Part shown: positions 49,996-60,310 of the stretch, piece by piece
Numbering within the stretch: position 1 is the stretch's first letter
Layout of the letters: each line of letters starts with the position of its first letter
Source: Brevipalpus yothersi
Taxonomy: Eukaryota; Arthropoda; Arachnida; Trombidiformes; Tenuipalpidae
Direction of reading: 5' to 3'
DNA length: 64,000 nt
NCBI GenBank assembly: GCA_003956705.1
Contig: QZCP01000252.1
Span: 1 to 64,000, forward strand
Notes under the pieces: model-generated
Told to the model about the DNA's origin: nothing
Seen by the model: the letters and a program-made list of their open reading frames with translations, nothing else
Database searches by the model: none
Program-made: the position numbers and the translations under genes

Positions 49996-50308
49996 AATAT
50001 CTCATGAAAATCTCCACCATCTTAGGCGCGGAAACACTAGCCATTAAAGCGGTTTATTTGTCTATTCTTTTGTAGATGCGAAAATTTCAAATTATGTTTC
50101 CGGTTTATTGATTTTGTTTTGTTATTCCTTCAAAACCTCAGCAATTGAGCTCAAGAAGATTCATAGATTTTCTGAGACTCCTTGCGCAAATATCACTATT
50201 CACTTGATTCGAATTCAATTTCCCCTAATGAGTGACACTTTATTGGCATGAAAATTGAATCAATCTATCATTTCGAATCTGTTGGGATTTTATTGAGGAA
50301 ACTGAAAA

Positions 50309-50640
50309 TCACCAGTACAGAGAATATTTCTCAGGAAAAAGAACAAATATTTTTGATGATGATGTTTTGACGCTTCCAAGAGGCAGGGAAAGAGATTTTT
50401 TTCCTTTTTCTTTTCGAATGTATACTAGCAAAACAAGAACAGCAAATTCGAATTGCTTCCGATCACATCGCTCGTTTACCAAGTCGCTGGAGAAGGCCTT
50501 GTCTCTGACATCGGCAATTAGAACCCCATAAATTGCATCGACAAACTGATGAATCGCAACATCCATTGGGTCTGTAGTCACAACGAGATCCTCTCCATAG
50601 ACAATTATTTCACAATATCAGAGCTTCTCAGGTTTTCTTT
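50309..50640 (-). pseudogene. Fragment of an unidentified, possibly IR-like gene, copy 1
   Basis: An open stretch on the minus strand reads Gly-Glu-Asp-Leu-Val-Val-Thr-Thr-Asp-Pro-Met-Asp-Val-Ala, then Phe-Val-Asp-Ala-Ile-Tyr-Gly and Val-Arg-Asp-Lys-Ala. It loosely follows the spacing of the second ligand-binding lobe of the IR gene (Ser-Asp-Pro-Leu-Arg-Leu-Ala). A nearly identical piece lies at 57508-57780. No start, membrane segment or end belongs to it, so it is a relic. Confidence 0.55.
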
Positions 50641-50725
50641 GAAAGAAACAGAATTTTGCTCATCAACACTAGCAGACCCTATAGAGCGAAACAATCTGAT
50701 CCGAAGTTCTGTGTTCACTAGCGAT
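50609..50725 (-). pseudogene. IR 3'-end scrap with internal deletion
   Basis: The plus strand repeats the IR 3' end (CAGAGCTTCTCAGGTTTTC, then CATCAACACTAGCAGACCCTATAGAGC) and then jumps to the region near 58660 (GATCCGAAGTTCTG). It ends at the same GCGATTGT junction with a LAMTOR3 fragment that is seen at 46684. Confidence 0.75.
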
Positions 50726-50726
50726 T

Positions 50727-51118
50727 GTCAATAACATGCATATATGATGAGTCCGAGATAATTCATTTCAATGAGCATCCAATTATGATCACTTTGTTTG
50801 CCATGGATAAGGACAATACCGGTCTATTATTAGTTTTTGAATCACAGTTTGATCCAATCCTTGGATCGCTCAAGAAAGTTGTTCACCTAAAATCCACTTA
50901 AAACACCTCGGACTTTTATATCAATTGATTTCTGTTAAATTGTTGGAAAATTCTAATTCTATCAAATTTAAAATATTCTCAAATTGACACAAAATCATCC
51001 CCATCTGATAACCTGAAATTGAAGTTCTATGACTTATCTTTGTATATTCAATGTTAAAGTTACGTTCTCTTTGCACATTAGAGGTTTCAAATGCACTCAA
51101 ACGAATGAGCTTCCTGAA
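50727..51118 (+). pseudogene. LAMTOR3 last-exon fragment, copy 2
   Basis: A second copy of the same LAMTOR3 piece, with the same left junction as copy 1. An indel near Asp-Gly/Phe-Gln (ATGATGAGTCCGAG) and substitutions break the frame relative to the parent. The 3' flank match runs to about 51118. The shared junction shows that the two fragments were copied together with the array. Confidence 0.9.
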
Positions 51119-51356
51119 GCCAACAAACATTTATCGAACTTGAAACGAGTTGGTCTTAAGGCTAAAAATGTCTCTGCGATTCAATTGTTTGATAAATTGA
51201 TTGATGAGGAATGGTAGCCTTCGGGAAGCATAAGATAATCAACTAGCTTACCCTTATTAGTCTTCACATTATCTCTTTGCACAGGGTTTGATTTAAATGG
51301 TGAAAACTCGATTCAACTAGACTACATTATGAGCAGAGGATAGCGTTTAACTAACG

Positions 51357-51405
51357 TTGGCGCTACTGTTGCTCGTTTCCATGGAAAAGCTATCACGTTT
51401 TGCAT
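51357..51405 (+). promoter_or_regulatory. Conserved block upstream of F-box gene 4
   Basis: The block GGCGCTACTGTTGCTCGTTT followed by CCATGGAAAAGCTATCACG matches the upstream blocks of F-box genes 1, 2 and 5. It lies about 185-230 bases before the start codon. Confidence 0.4.
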
Positions 51406-51586
51406 TGAGATGTGAGTAAAAGTTTTACTGTAACAGTTTGAATAAGAGTTTTATTATAAAACTTCATGATGAAATTTTGTTCACGAAATTACGCTCTAGA
51501 AACCGATTGAATACTGAAGCCAACTATACACACATCCCAGTTCCAATTTATTTCATCCATTCCATCCTGTTATTACACTATAGCCA

Positions 51587-53090
51587 ATGAGAAAAATGGA
51601 TGTTCTGATGCAGCCACTCATCATTGATAGAGTATTCGGATTCTTGAGTATCTTTGATATTGATCGGTGCCAACATGTTTGCCAAGTATGGCAGAAAATC
51701 GCTTTATCGATTCTCAAAAAAAGTCCACCTTTTGATTATTGCCATTCAGTGCTCAAACATCAGATATGGATTCCAGGTGAGAAACGAGGCAACTTTCTTG
51801 CGAATCTGACCGCTTGTGCGACAATTTCATGGTTTGCCAGGTGAAAAACTATCAGACTGGCCTGAAGTGTGCGAAATCCTGCATAATCAGCTTTCTCCTG
51901 AATTGTCACATGAGTGCCTCTGATATTTTTATTTCTCATTTTCTTACTCTCCTCTAGAAGCCGGAAATGAGGATGCTGAGAGACAATTGGAGGAAATCAT
52001 CGCAGAAAATCATAGAATGAACATGGAAGGAATCACCGATCCGGGTCCTCCCTGGCCTTCTGTCATCTATTGGTACATGTGGAGAGGACCCTTTTCAGAT
52101 TTGCTACCAATGTCCAAGGTTGACCAAACTATCCGAGGTTTCTTGACAAGTGATGCTAAGTGTGTTCCAAGATTCTCCATTCTACTATACCTAGAAGGGT
52201 TGGAAGAAATATTTATGAATGGGATCTTTTTCAATAATCCTACTGTAATCATCAGGATGAAGGCAAGATATGTTAGGAATGGTCCTGTGATCCGTGAAAT
52301 TGGTAGCAAAATTAAGCCTCTTGAAATTGCTCACAAGAAAAAATTTCCAGGATTGTCTTGCCAGCAGGAAATACTTTCATTCAATTCATACTTTGAGGGA
52401 TTGCACATAAATCGAGACCCACCAGGAGTCAAGATAATAATCACTGATTGGTCAGATAGTCAAAGTGCTAGACCAGACATGAATGACCCGAGGTTCCCAG
52501 TTAAATCGGTGTTATATTTTGCTACTTCGTACGATGTATATGTTTCCAAGATGGAGGAAATTGAAGAGCTACTCGGAAACTCCTTAGCCAGACCGGTCTC
52601 TTCTGGAGGAGTACTTGGGCCGCTTGACGCAAAGATGTTTAATTATTTATCTAAGGAGCGTGCCTCTGATGGACCACATGATGAATCTTATAAGGAACTC
52701 ATCACGCCAAAGATTTTCTATGTCACTCATAAGAGTGGCGAACCAAAAAGATCTTCGATTATCACCCTGGCTTTCGCAGGTGAAAAAGTCAAATCAGCGG
52801 CTCACGACATCCGAAGTGATATCAACCTCGATATTTCTAACGTTGACGAGCAGCTCGAAGAATTCAAACGTACTCTTGATTTCCCAACTGATGATGGTCG
52901 AGTGGTGGGATTCATTTTAGAACGAGGGTATCCTGATCTTTTTGGATGCACTGACTCAAGTTATTCATCAAGAATTTCTTCAAAGATTAGAGACCTTTTC
53001 CCATCTATTAAGACCTTAACAATTACTTTGAATCACATGCTCAATCCCTTATCTAAGGTCATGGTCACTTTCCATTTAATCAGAGTTTAA
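51587..53090 (+). CDS. FBXO22-like F-box protein, paralog 4
   Basis: There are two exons, 51587-51776 and 51958-53090, phase 1, giving 440 residues. The F-box has Cys-Gln-His-Val-Cys-Gln-Val-Trp-Gln-Lys; the last Arg of the core is replaced by Gln. The C-terminal part is nearly that of paralog 1, with Leu-His-Ile-Asn-Arg, Ile-Ile-Thr-Leu-Ala-Phe-Ala-Gly-Glu and Gly-Phe-Ile-Leu-Glu-Arg-Gly-Tyr, but has Asp-Pro for the usual Tyr-Ile-Pro. It carries a short insertion after the Ala-Ala-His-Asp-Ile block. Its downstream DNA copies that of paralog 1, so whole units were duplicated. It may start at 51587 or at the ATG three codons later. SCF substrate recognition is the likely role. Confidence 0.86.
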
Positions 53091-53692
53091 TTTCCATCAC
53101 TCTGTGGACTCTTATTGTAATAAAAGATGTACCATTGGATAAATTGAGGGGTTACTGAGAAATTCAAATTCATCATTCTTCGTTAACGAAGAATTTATAT
53201 TACTGTAATAGAAGTTGTAGATTTGAATAAATTGAACAGTTACCAAAAAACTTAAATTAATCATTCTTTGTCAACCAGCAATTTATGATCGAGCCTATTG
53301 AAACCCTTATTTTGTGGAAGATATCGAAAAATTATTGAAGAAGCTTTTTCTAATCGTGAATAGCGTTGAGGTGTATACCAGAATAATTTAATAATTTTTC
53401 AAGAATGCGGGAACACAGTTAGTGTAACGTCATTTTATTGCTCATTAAGCCTGAAATATGAGCTCATCACCACAGCTCTTATGGCTAACCAACTCTTGTT
53501 TCCGCCATTTAGAGACTCACATCGTTAAAGAGTGTTGGTTTTCCGTTAGAGAGAGAGAGACAGACAGACAGACAGCCAGACTGAATTTTTCAGCGATAAT
53601 TGTTGTAAGCGATTGATTGCATCGAATCAAACCACAGTGGCTTGATAACTCACTTAATAGATAGTTACAATCTATAATATTGTCAAAAATGA

Positions 53693-53975
53693 TAAGAAAT
53701 TGATCACTGTCAAATCTTCTGACTTGGTTCAGCATTGGGAATCGAGTTAATGATGTATATGTCTATATTTCAGACTAGACCAACTTGACCAGAGGATAAA
53801 AACCACTCTCAAGTATTAAGAGCAACCCAATAGTCCCAAATACAAACGTTCGAGCTCCAATTTTTTTTATTTTTCTCTTTTCACCTCGAAAAATAAATCC
53901 TACAAAATTGTATAGCGGAGCAAAAAGTTCTGACTATTTTGTTCCAAAAAATGGTCAGGAAATTAGCTCTAAGGT
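53693..53975 (-). pseudogene. IR remnant after F-box gene 4
   Basis: A close relative of the remnant at 42765-43055, covering the same part of the IR gene (second membrane segment to Cys-Leu-Val-Asn-Ser) with additional small indels. It confirms that the unit after paralog 1 and that after paralog 4 are copies of each other. Confidence 0.75.
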
Positions 53976-54056
53976 TAGAAAATAAATTCGTCCGATGACA
54001 AATTAAATCGAAGAAAAAACCATATATATTACAAATAAAAAATAGAGAGAAAAAGT

Positions 54057-54173
54057 GTTTACAGCACCTGAGGTTCCCAATTGATCTTCTTGCCAGGTAT
54101 TATCCAAGTCCAACAGTTCTCATGTCAAAGAACGTACATCATCTGTAGTCCTCAATGTGGTGTTATCATAGAC
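54057..54173 (-). pseudogene. Decayed 5S rRNA, full length, second copy
   Basis: A full-length but heavily substituted 5S sequence, sharing several changes with the copy at 43142 (TGTCAAAGAACG and TATCATAGAC). The control region is degraded. It is in the same orientation and position relative to the next F-box gene. Confidence 0.85.
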
Positions 54174-54994
54174 ATTACCGATGCTGTCTAATTAGATTTA
54201 TATTTTTAATGAGCAGAAGAACATCCAGTGTTGGTGGGTCTTGAATTAAGAAAACTGGAAATGATGAGTTCAACATATTCATTCACATGGGAATAGAATT
54301 GAGAACCCAGAATCATTCCATCTTGTGAGACGGTGAGAGCAAGTTTATCGAACAGGAAACGAGTTGGTCTTGAGGCTAAAAATGTCTCAACGATTCAATA
54401 ATTTGACAAATTGATTGAAAGGTATTACTATTCTTTGGTGAGGATAAGATAGTTGACTAATTGAAACAATAGACAGTAATTTTTGCATTCTGTACTTGGT
54501 AATGGGTTAAACTTTTGGATTTTTATTATAGTATCATGAATTTGGGCATATTTTAGATGTATACATTGCCTTTTGAGAGACTTCACTCACATCTAAACCC
54601 TCTTCGAAAATGTAATACAAGTTGCGTTAGTCTTCAAGGTCCTTAGAAAATTCAATCCCTTAATATGAATCAATAATTTTTGGTAAATTAGGATGAAGAA
54701 TTTTAGAGACCGAATTAAAATATACGTTGTTAGCGTAGAATATATTCTTCCCTCCTAAATACGATTAGATTACAATATGAGCAGAAGATGGTGTTTGACT
54801 GATTTGGCGCTACTGCAGTACATGTTGCTTATTTCCATGGAAAAATTACGTTTTTGCATCGACATTAAAGGGATTATAAAATGATGAAATCATTTGATAA
54901 ATATTTCTACCTGAAGAACGATTGGAGCTAACTACAGACTTAGACCAGTTCCCATTTATTCCATCGTGTCACTTCATTATAGCTAGTGAGAGAA

Positions 54995-56596
54995 ATGGAT
55001 ATCTTAATGCAGCCATTCATCATTGATAAAGTATTTGAATACCTAAGTGTTTTCGATGTTAATCGGTGCCAACACGTTTGCCGAGTATGGCGGGAAGCCG
55101 CTTTACGAAGTCTTAAAAAGTGTCCACCTATCGATGGATGTCAATCGGGGTTCGTTGAACTGGTCTGGGCTCCAGGTGAGGAAAATGGCAAATTTTCACC
55201 AATTCAGTAGCCTAAACCAGAATTGTAAAGTTTTTAAAACTTTTAAGTGAAGAATTCTGAGTTTCTGCAAATTGGATGAAACCCGAAATGTATCTTGTCT
55301 TTTTTATCAATCGTTTCTGCCTCTAATTCTTTTTCTTCTCACTTTGGACATTATCAGCAGCTGATTCAGGTGAGTGTGGATCACATGAGTCCTTTTCCGT
55401 TTGAATTATATTCACTGTGCACGAATTTTCTTCCAGAATCTGAAGAGGAATCTGAAGAGGAATCTGAAGAAAGCACGAGACAACTTGAGGAGATCATCAC
55501 AGAAAATCACAGAATGAACTTGGGAGAAATCATCGATGGCGAGAACCCTCTCCGTCTTCGCGTTTACTATTGGTACATGTGTAGAGGAGCATTTTCAGAT
55601 CTATTACCGATGTACAAGGTGGGCCAAAGTATTCAAGGTTTCTTGACAAGCGATGCTGAGTGTATCCCGGGATTTTCCTTTCTGCAATATAATCAAGAAA
55701 TGGAAAGCAGCCCCATCAGAGAAACAACTTTTGATCACCCTACTGTACTCATTGGAATGAGGTCAAGAGATATCGAGAATTGTCATTTCCAATGTAAAAT
55801 GATCTCTGAAATCAAATCTCTCGTAATTGCTCAAAGAGAAAAATTTCCAAAATTTTCTGTCCATCGTGGGATTTATCAGATTATTTCATACTTTGAAGGG
55901 TTTCACATCAATAGATACATACCAGGAGTCAAGATAATAATCACTGATTGGTCAGATTGTCAAAGTGCAAGGCCAAACATGAGTGATCCGAAGTTTCCAA
56001 TCAAATTTTTGTTATATTTGGTTAATTCAGTCGAGGAGTATGACACCAAGCTGGTGGAAATTGAAAATCTTCTCGAAAAATCTGGAGCCAAGCCTATCTT
56101 TTCTGGAGGGATGCTCAGACAACCTGAAAAGTGGTCTGATGAAGCCGACTCAGAATCTGATTCAGATAATGATGATCATGACTCAGATGGGAGGGATATC
56201 ATGTGCCCGAAAGAAATTGAAACCACACCAGCGATATCCTATGTTGGGCAAGAAAGCAGTAAACCAAAAGATTCTTCGATCATCACGATAGCTTTCGCAG
56301 GTGAAGGAGTCAAAACAGCGGCTCATGACATCCTCTTCAATTCAACATTAGAAGAGGAGCTTGAAGAGTTCCAACGTAATCTTGATTTTCCAACTGATGA
56401 TGGTCGAGTAGTGGGATTCATTTTAGAAAGATACACTCCTAATCATGATCATCCCACTTTTTTGTTTAATTGGAGAGCTTTTTGTAATATCAACTGGCTT
56501 TTTCCAGATATTCAATTCGCAACAATTAAGATGGATAAGCGCGATAATCATTCCACTTTTGATACAGATATCTCTCTTTACTTGATTCGGGTGTAA
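54995..56596 (+). CDS. FBXO22-like F-box protein, paralog 5
   Basis: There are three exons, 54995-55175, a mini-exon 55358-55369 (12 bases) and 55437-56596, all phase 1, giving 450 residues. The F-box (residues about 5-45) has Cys-Gln-His-Val-Cys-Arg-Val-Trp-Arg-Glu. The last exon opens with a tandem Glu-Glu-Ser-Glu acidic repeat absent from other paralogs. Its linker after Ser-Gly-Gly is a long Asp/Ser-rich run. The family blocks Phe-His-Ile-Asn-Arg-Tyr-Ile-Pro, Ile-Ala-Phe-Ala-Gly-Glu-Gly and Gly-Arg-Val-Val-Gly-Phe-Ile-Leu are intact. It is closest to paralog 3. An intact IR gene lies convergently downstream. Confidence 0.86.
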
Positions 56597-57123
56597 TTTA
56601 CACCAATCAACAGACGCTTCATCCCACTGTCATGAAAATTATACCAACGAATAAATTGATGATCATTGAAGAACTGGAATTCATCATTCCTCATTAACGA
56701 ACAGTGCAAAATGTAACCTATCGGAACTCTTTCCTTGTTTCGGGGAAAACCATTGAACCGCTTATGGATACAATAAACCAGAGGCATCGATTCCAAAAAT
56801 GCTGAAATGTGTTCCAGAAAATTTTCGAAATTTGCTAACAATTCCATTTTCTACTCCTATGAAAAGAAAAAATATGAATAAATGACATATAAATAACTGA
56901 ATTCTGTTGTGTAATAAACTTCTTTCAATGACTGGTTGTAGCAATGAAATTGAATTATTAGTGTGTCATGATCAGTGTGGTTTGAAACTGAGTTTGATGT
57001 TTCTTTCCTGTGACTAATGAATCAGAGCAAACAAAACATAAAACTTCACAAGAATGGAAGATCCGGTTTCCATGTAAATAAATAAGAGAAAAGAGATGCT
57101 CCATGTTAGGATTACAAAAAAGG

Positions 57124-57190
57124 TAACTACGACATCGGGGTTCCCAAGTGGTCTTCCTCCTACGAGCTAACCTGGCCCAAGAATATCTTA
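57124..57190 (-). pseudogene. Truncated decayed 5S rRNA, second copy
   Basis: The 3' half of 5S (ACATCGGGGTTCCCAAGTGG), with substitutions, fading after about 65 bases. It is the counterpart of the copy at 49939 after paralog 3. Confidence 0.75.
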
Positions 57191-57507
57191 CGGAAGAAAC
57201 CTTCACCATTTCAGGCACGAAAACGCTGGATATCAAAGCGGGCTGTCTATTCTTTTTTAGGTGTAAAAGTTTCAAATTGTTTTCGGTTCATTGATTTTAT
57301 TTTATTCCGTTAAAACCTCAACAATTAAGCTCAAGAAAATTTACGACTTTTCTGAGAATCCGTGTGCAAATATTCTCATGATTTGAATTCAATTTCCCCT
57401 TGTGAGTGTCACTTTCTTGCCATGAAAATGAAATTAATTTATCATTTCGAATCTGTTGATGGGGTTTTATTGATGAAACTAAAAATGACCAGTACAGCGG
57501 ATATTTC

Positions 57508-57780
57508 TCACGGAAATAGAACAAATATTTTTGGTGATGATGTTTCGACGCTTCCAAGAGGCAGGGAAAGAGATTTTTTTCCTTTTTCTTTTCGAATGTA
57601 AACTAGCAAAACAAGAACAGCAAATTCGAATTGCTTCCGATCACATCGCTCGTTTACCAAGTCGCTGGAGAAGGCCTTGTCTCTGACATCGGCAATTAGA
57701 GCCCCATAAATTGCATCGACAAACTGATGAATCGCAACATCCATTGGGTCTGTAGTCACAGCGAGATCCTCTCCTCAGGC
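57508..57780 (-). pseudogene. Fragment of an unidentified, possibly IR-like gene, copy 2
   Basis: Nearly identical to 50309-50640 in protein (Thr-Thr-Asp-Pro-Met-Asp-Val-Ala, Phe-Val-Asp-Ala-Ile-Tyr-Gly), but a stop (TGA) replaces the Tyr or nearby codon that keeps copy 1 open before Glu-Asp-Leu. No transmembrane part follows. The high similarity suggests recent copying rather than selection. Confidence 0.55.
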
Positions 57781-58079
57781 AATTATTTCGTCTGTGGAAA
57801 AAGTGTGTTATAGTTACAGGTTATACGAATTTTTTAATCAGTTGATGACCAAAAATTGCCAAAATAGAAATGAGAGACTATAATATTCGGAGGACACATA
57901 CTAGACTCGAAGTTTTTGCTTCTGTGATAAGCCTCTGATAACTTGTGTTCGCATCTTTCTCGATGAACCATTCGAATGGCTAATTCATCCAAGAAGTCTT
58001 TCTGATGTGTCATGATTGTACAATAAATATAAATATGTGTTCGATGGTGCTATGTACTGGAATACAATACCAGAGCTTC

Positions 58080-59372
58080 TCAAGTTTCATGTGAAGGGAC
58101 CGAATTTTGTTCATCAACACTAGCAGACTCTATGGAGCACGATACTTTTTTTTCTTCGAGGTTTGTGGATATATTTCCAGCATAAATTTCCGATATGAAA
58201 ATGAAAAAGGTAATAATAACCGATGTAAAACAAAAAAGTGCTGGTTTCAAGAAATATGACATAGATAAAGGAGCTAATTGAACTGAGTCTGCTGTATGGA
58301 GCTTATCTAAACATTGTAGCTCAGCTCCATGGCCAACAATATCTTTGATCAATTGAGGTGAATGAATGCTAGATTTTTGATAGTTTCCTAGTTCAAATCT
58401 TGCATATAAACGAATAATAATCATTTGTCTGATTTCTACTGGTGTCAAAAGTGATAAAAAGTAGGATTGAGGAACCGTGATGGCCGGTATTGGTGATTGA
58501 TAGAAATGAAAATTCATATCCTGCTCTGAGGTGAACATGCATGATGCCTCTTCAATCATTCCAATCTCTCCTCTTTCACCCAAAAATGTTGTTGGACCTA
58601 CACGTCTGTGTAGCTCATCACTCCATTCTTCCATAGACATTTCAGCTAAGCGAAGTGGATCCGAAATTTTATGTCCACGAGCGATTGTTAATTGAATACA
58701 TGCTAAAAAATTAATTGCTGTCAGATCTTTGTGACACGGTTCAACGTCAGGAATTGAATTCACAAGACATGAGCCAGTCTTTTGGACTAGACCAACACGA
58801 ACAGAGGATAGAAAAACACTCTCAAGCATGAACAAGGATCCAATAGTCACAAATACAAGGGTTCGGGTTCCAATTTCATATTTGATTCTTTGTTGATCTC
58901 GAAAAATGAATCCTACAAAGTTCCATAGAGAAGCAAAAAAATTTCGACGACTTTGGTACCACAGCATGATCAGAAAAATAGTCATGAATAACAGATGAAT
59001 CAAGCCAGCGAATGTATCAATTGAATCCAGAGTATCAGTGAATTGATTAATTTGATCAGCTTGATTCATCCACGTCAATAGGTAACATGTCACATCTGAA
59101 CCTACTGGACCTGCAGTGATATTGGTTGGCAGAGTTTTGAGACTGAATAAGCCTGGATCAAAGTCAACCTGATTTTGTAGGAAATTTGGACATCCAAATA
59201 GATCACATCCTGAATCAAAAGCACTATATGGTATTATTGAGACATTGAATTTTTGAAACAGAAAATAGAATGAATCTATGAATGTTTTTGCAACAGGTCC
59301 CGTAAGTTTTCCATGCTCATTCACCCCTAGATATCGGGAATATGATGGACAAGCTAATCGAATTGTCACCAT
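58080..59372 (-). CDS. Ionotropic receptor (IR), intact single-exon frame
   Basis: A 430-residue frame related to ionotropic glutamate receptors of the divergent IR type, which serve chemosensation in arthropods. It starts in the first ligand-binding lobe (Tyr-Leu-Gly-Val-Asn-Glu-His-Gly-Lys-Leu-Thr-Gly). Membrane segment 1 is at about residues 119-139, a pore-like loop (Trp-Asn-Phe-Val-Gly-Phe-Ile-Phe) at 147-158 and segment 2 at 170-192. The second lobe follows, and segment 3 is near 378-400. There is no amino-terminal domain and no signal peptide, so an upstream exon may be missing or it is a short IR. The pieces at 5935, 10074, 42765, 46081, 50609 and 53693 are relics of copies of it. It converges on F-box paralog 5. 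Confidence 0.8.
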   Translation of the reverse strand: MVTIRLACPSYSRYLGVNEHGKLTGPVAKTFIDSFYFLFQKFNVSIIPYSAFDSGCDLFGCPNFLQNQVDFDPGLFSLKTLPTNITAGPVGSDVTCYLLTWMNQADQINQFTDTLDSIDTFAGLIHLLFMTIFLIMLWYQSRRNFFASLWNFVGFIFRDQQRIKYEIGTRTLVFVTIGSLFMLESVFLSSVRVGLVQKTGSCLVNSIPDVEPCHKDLTAINFLACIQLTIARGHKISDPLRLAEMSMEEWSDELHRRVGPTTFLGERGEIGMIEEASCMFTSEQDMNFHFYQSPIPAITVPQSYFLSLLTPVEIRQMIIIRLYARFELGNYQKSSIHSPQLIKDIVGHGAELQCLDKLHTADSVQLAPLSMSYFLKPALFCFTSVIITFFIFISEIYAGNISTNLEEKKVSCSIESASVDEQNSVPSHET

Positions 59373-59556
59373 TGAGAATCACAAGTCTAGAAAATTTGGA
59401 AATCTCGAAAAGAAGAATCTCAAGAGAATCTCAGCCTAAAGCTCACGAAGAATTTTCAACCAACTCAACTAACTGGATCTTTGTTCTCCTGATTGACTGA
59501 TATATATTCAATCTTTTGTAATCGTTTTGACATTTTCACATGAGAAAAGATTCTCT

Positions 59557-59594
<38 letters not shown>

Positions 59595-60310
59595 ATGTGT
59601 ACAGTTTGGCTTTATAAGTTAACTTTGCACTCAAACCGATTGAAAAAAAGAGAATTCAATCAAATTTGAATCAAGGACAACCAGATTATATTCTAGCTAC
59701 ATTATTTTCTCTTCTTCCTCTTCTCACATGCATTACATTGTATGATCTCATCAGAAGACGATATTCTTTGCCTAGATAGTCTTGTGAGTCTATTGAAAGA
59801 GTTTCTTTTGTTAGAATAACTATTTCATGATGTAACAGTCCATTTTTCTTTGACAGATAAGTGAAAAGAGAACCTTTGAGCCAACTTATTCCTTAATGTG
59901 AATCTCTTTTTGACAGTTTTCATAGGAAAATGCTCCACAATTTTCAATCGATTTTGTTATATCATTGAGACTTCAACCAACCATTCGTTTTAAGGACTAT
60001 TTTCAAGTGTAACTTCGATTTTTTTAAACTATTTGCAGGGATACCTCTCTCAAAATGAAAAGAGAGTAGAAAATTTTTGCATTCATTAAACACACCACCA
60101 ACTTCTACATAAAAAGTGATGATGGAAAACATTTTTCACTTGATAATACCAGAATACTTTGATGAGAGATTTTTTCTGAATGAATGATTCCAAAAGCCCA
60201 GCTCTCAGAACACTTCACCTCCTCAGTATCAATTATCGCTGATTTCCGTTTTGGCTTTTTTTGTACACACTATATGTTAAACGTTGGTAAAAATCATTCA
60301 CTCTACTTAC

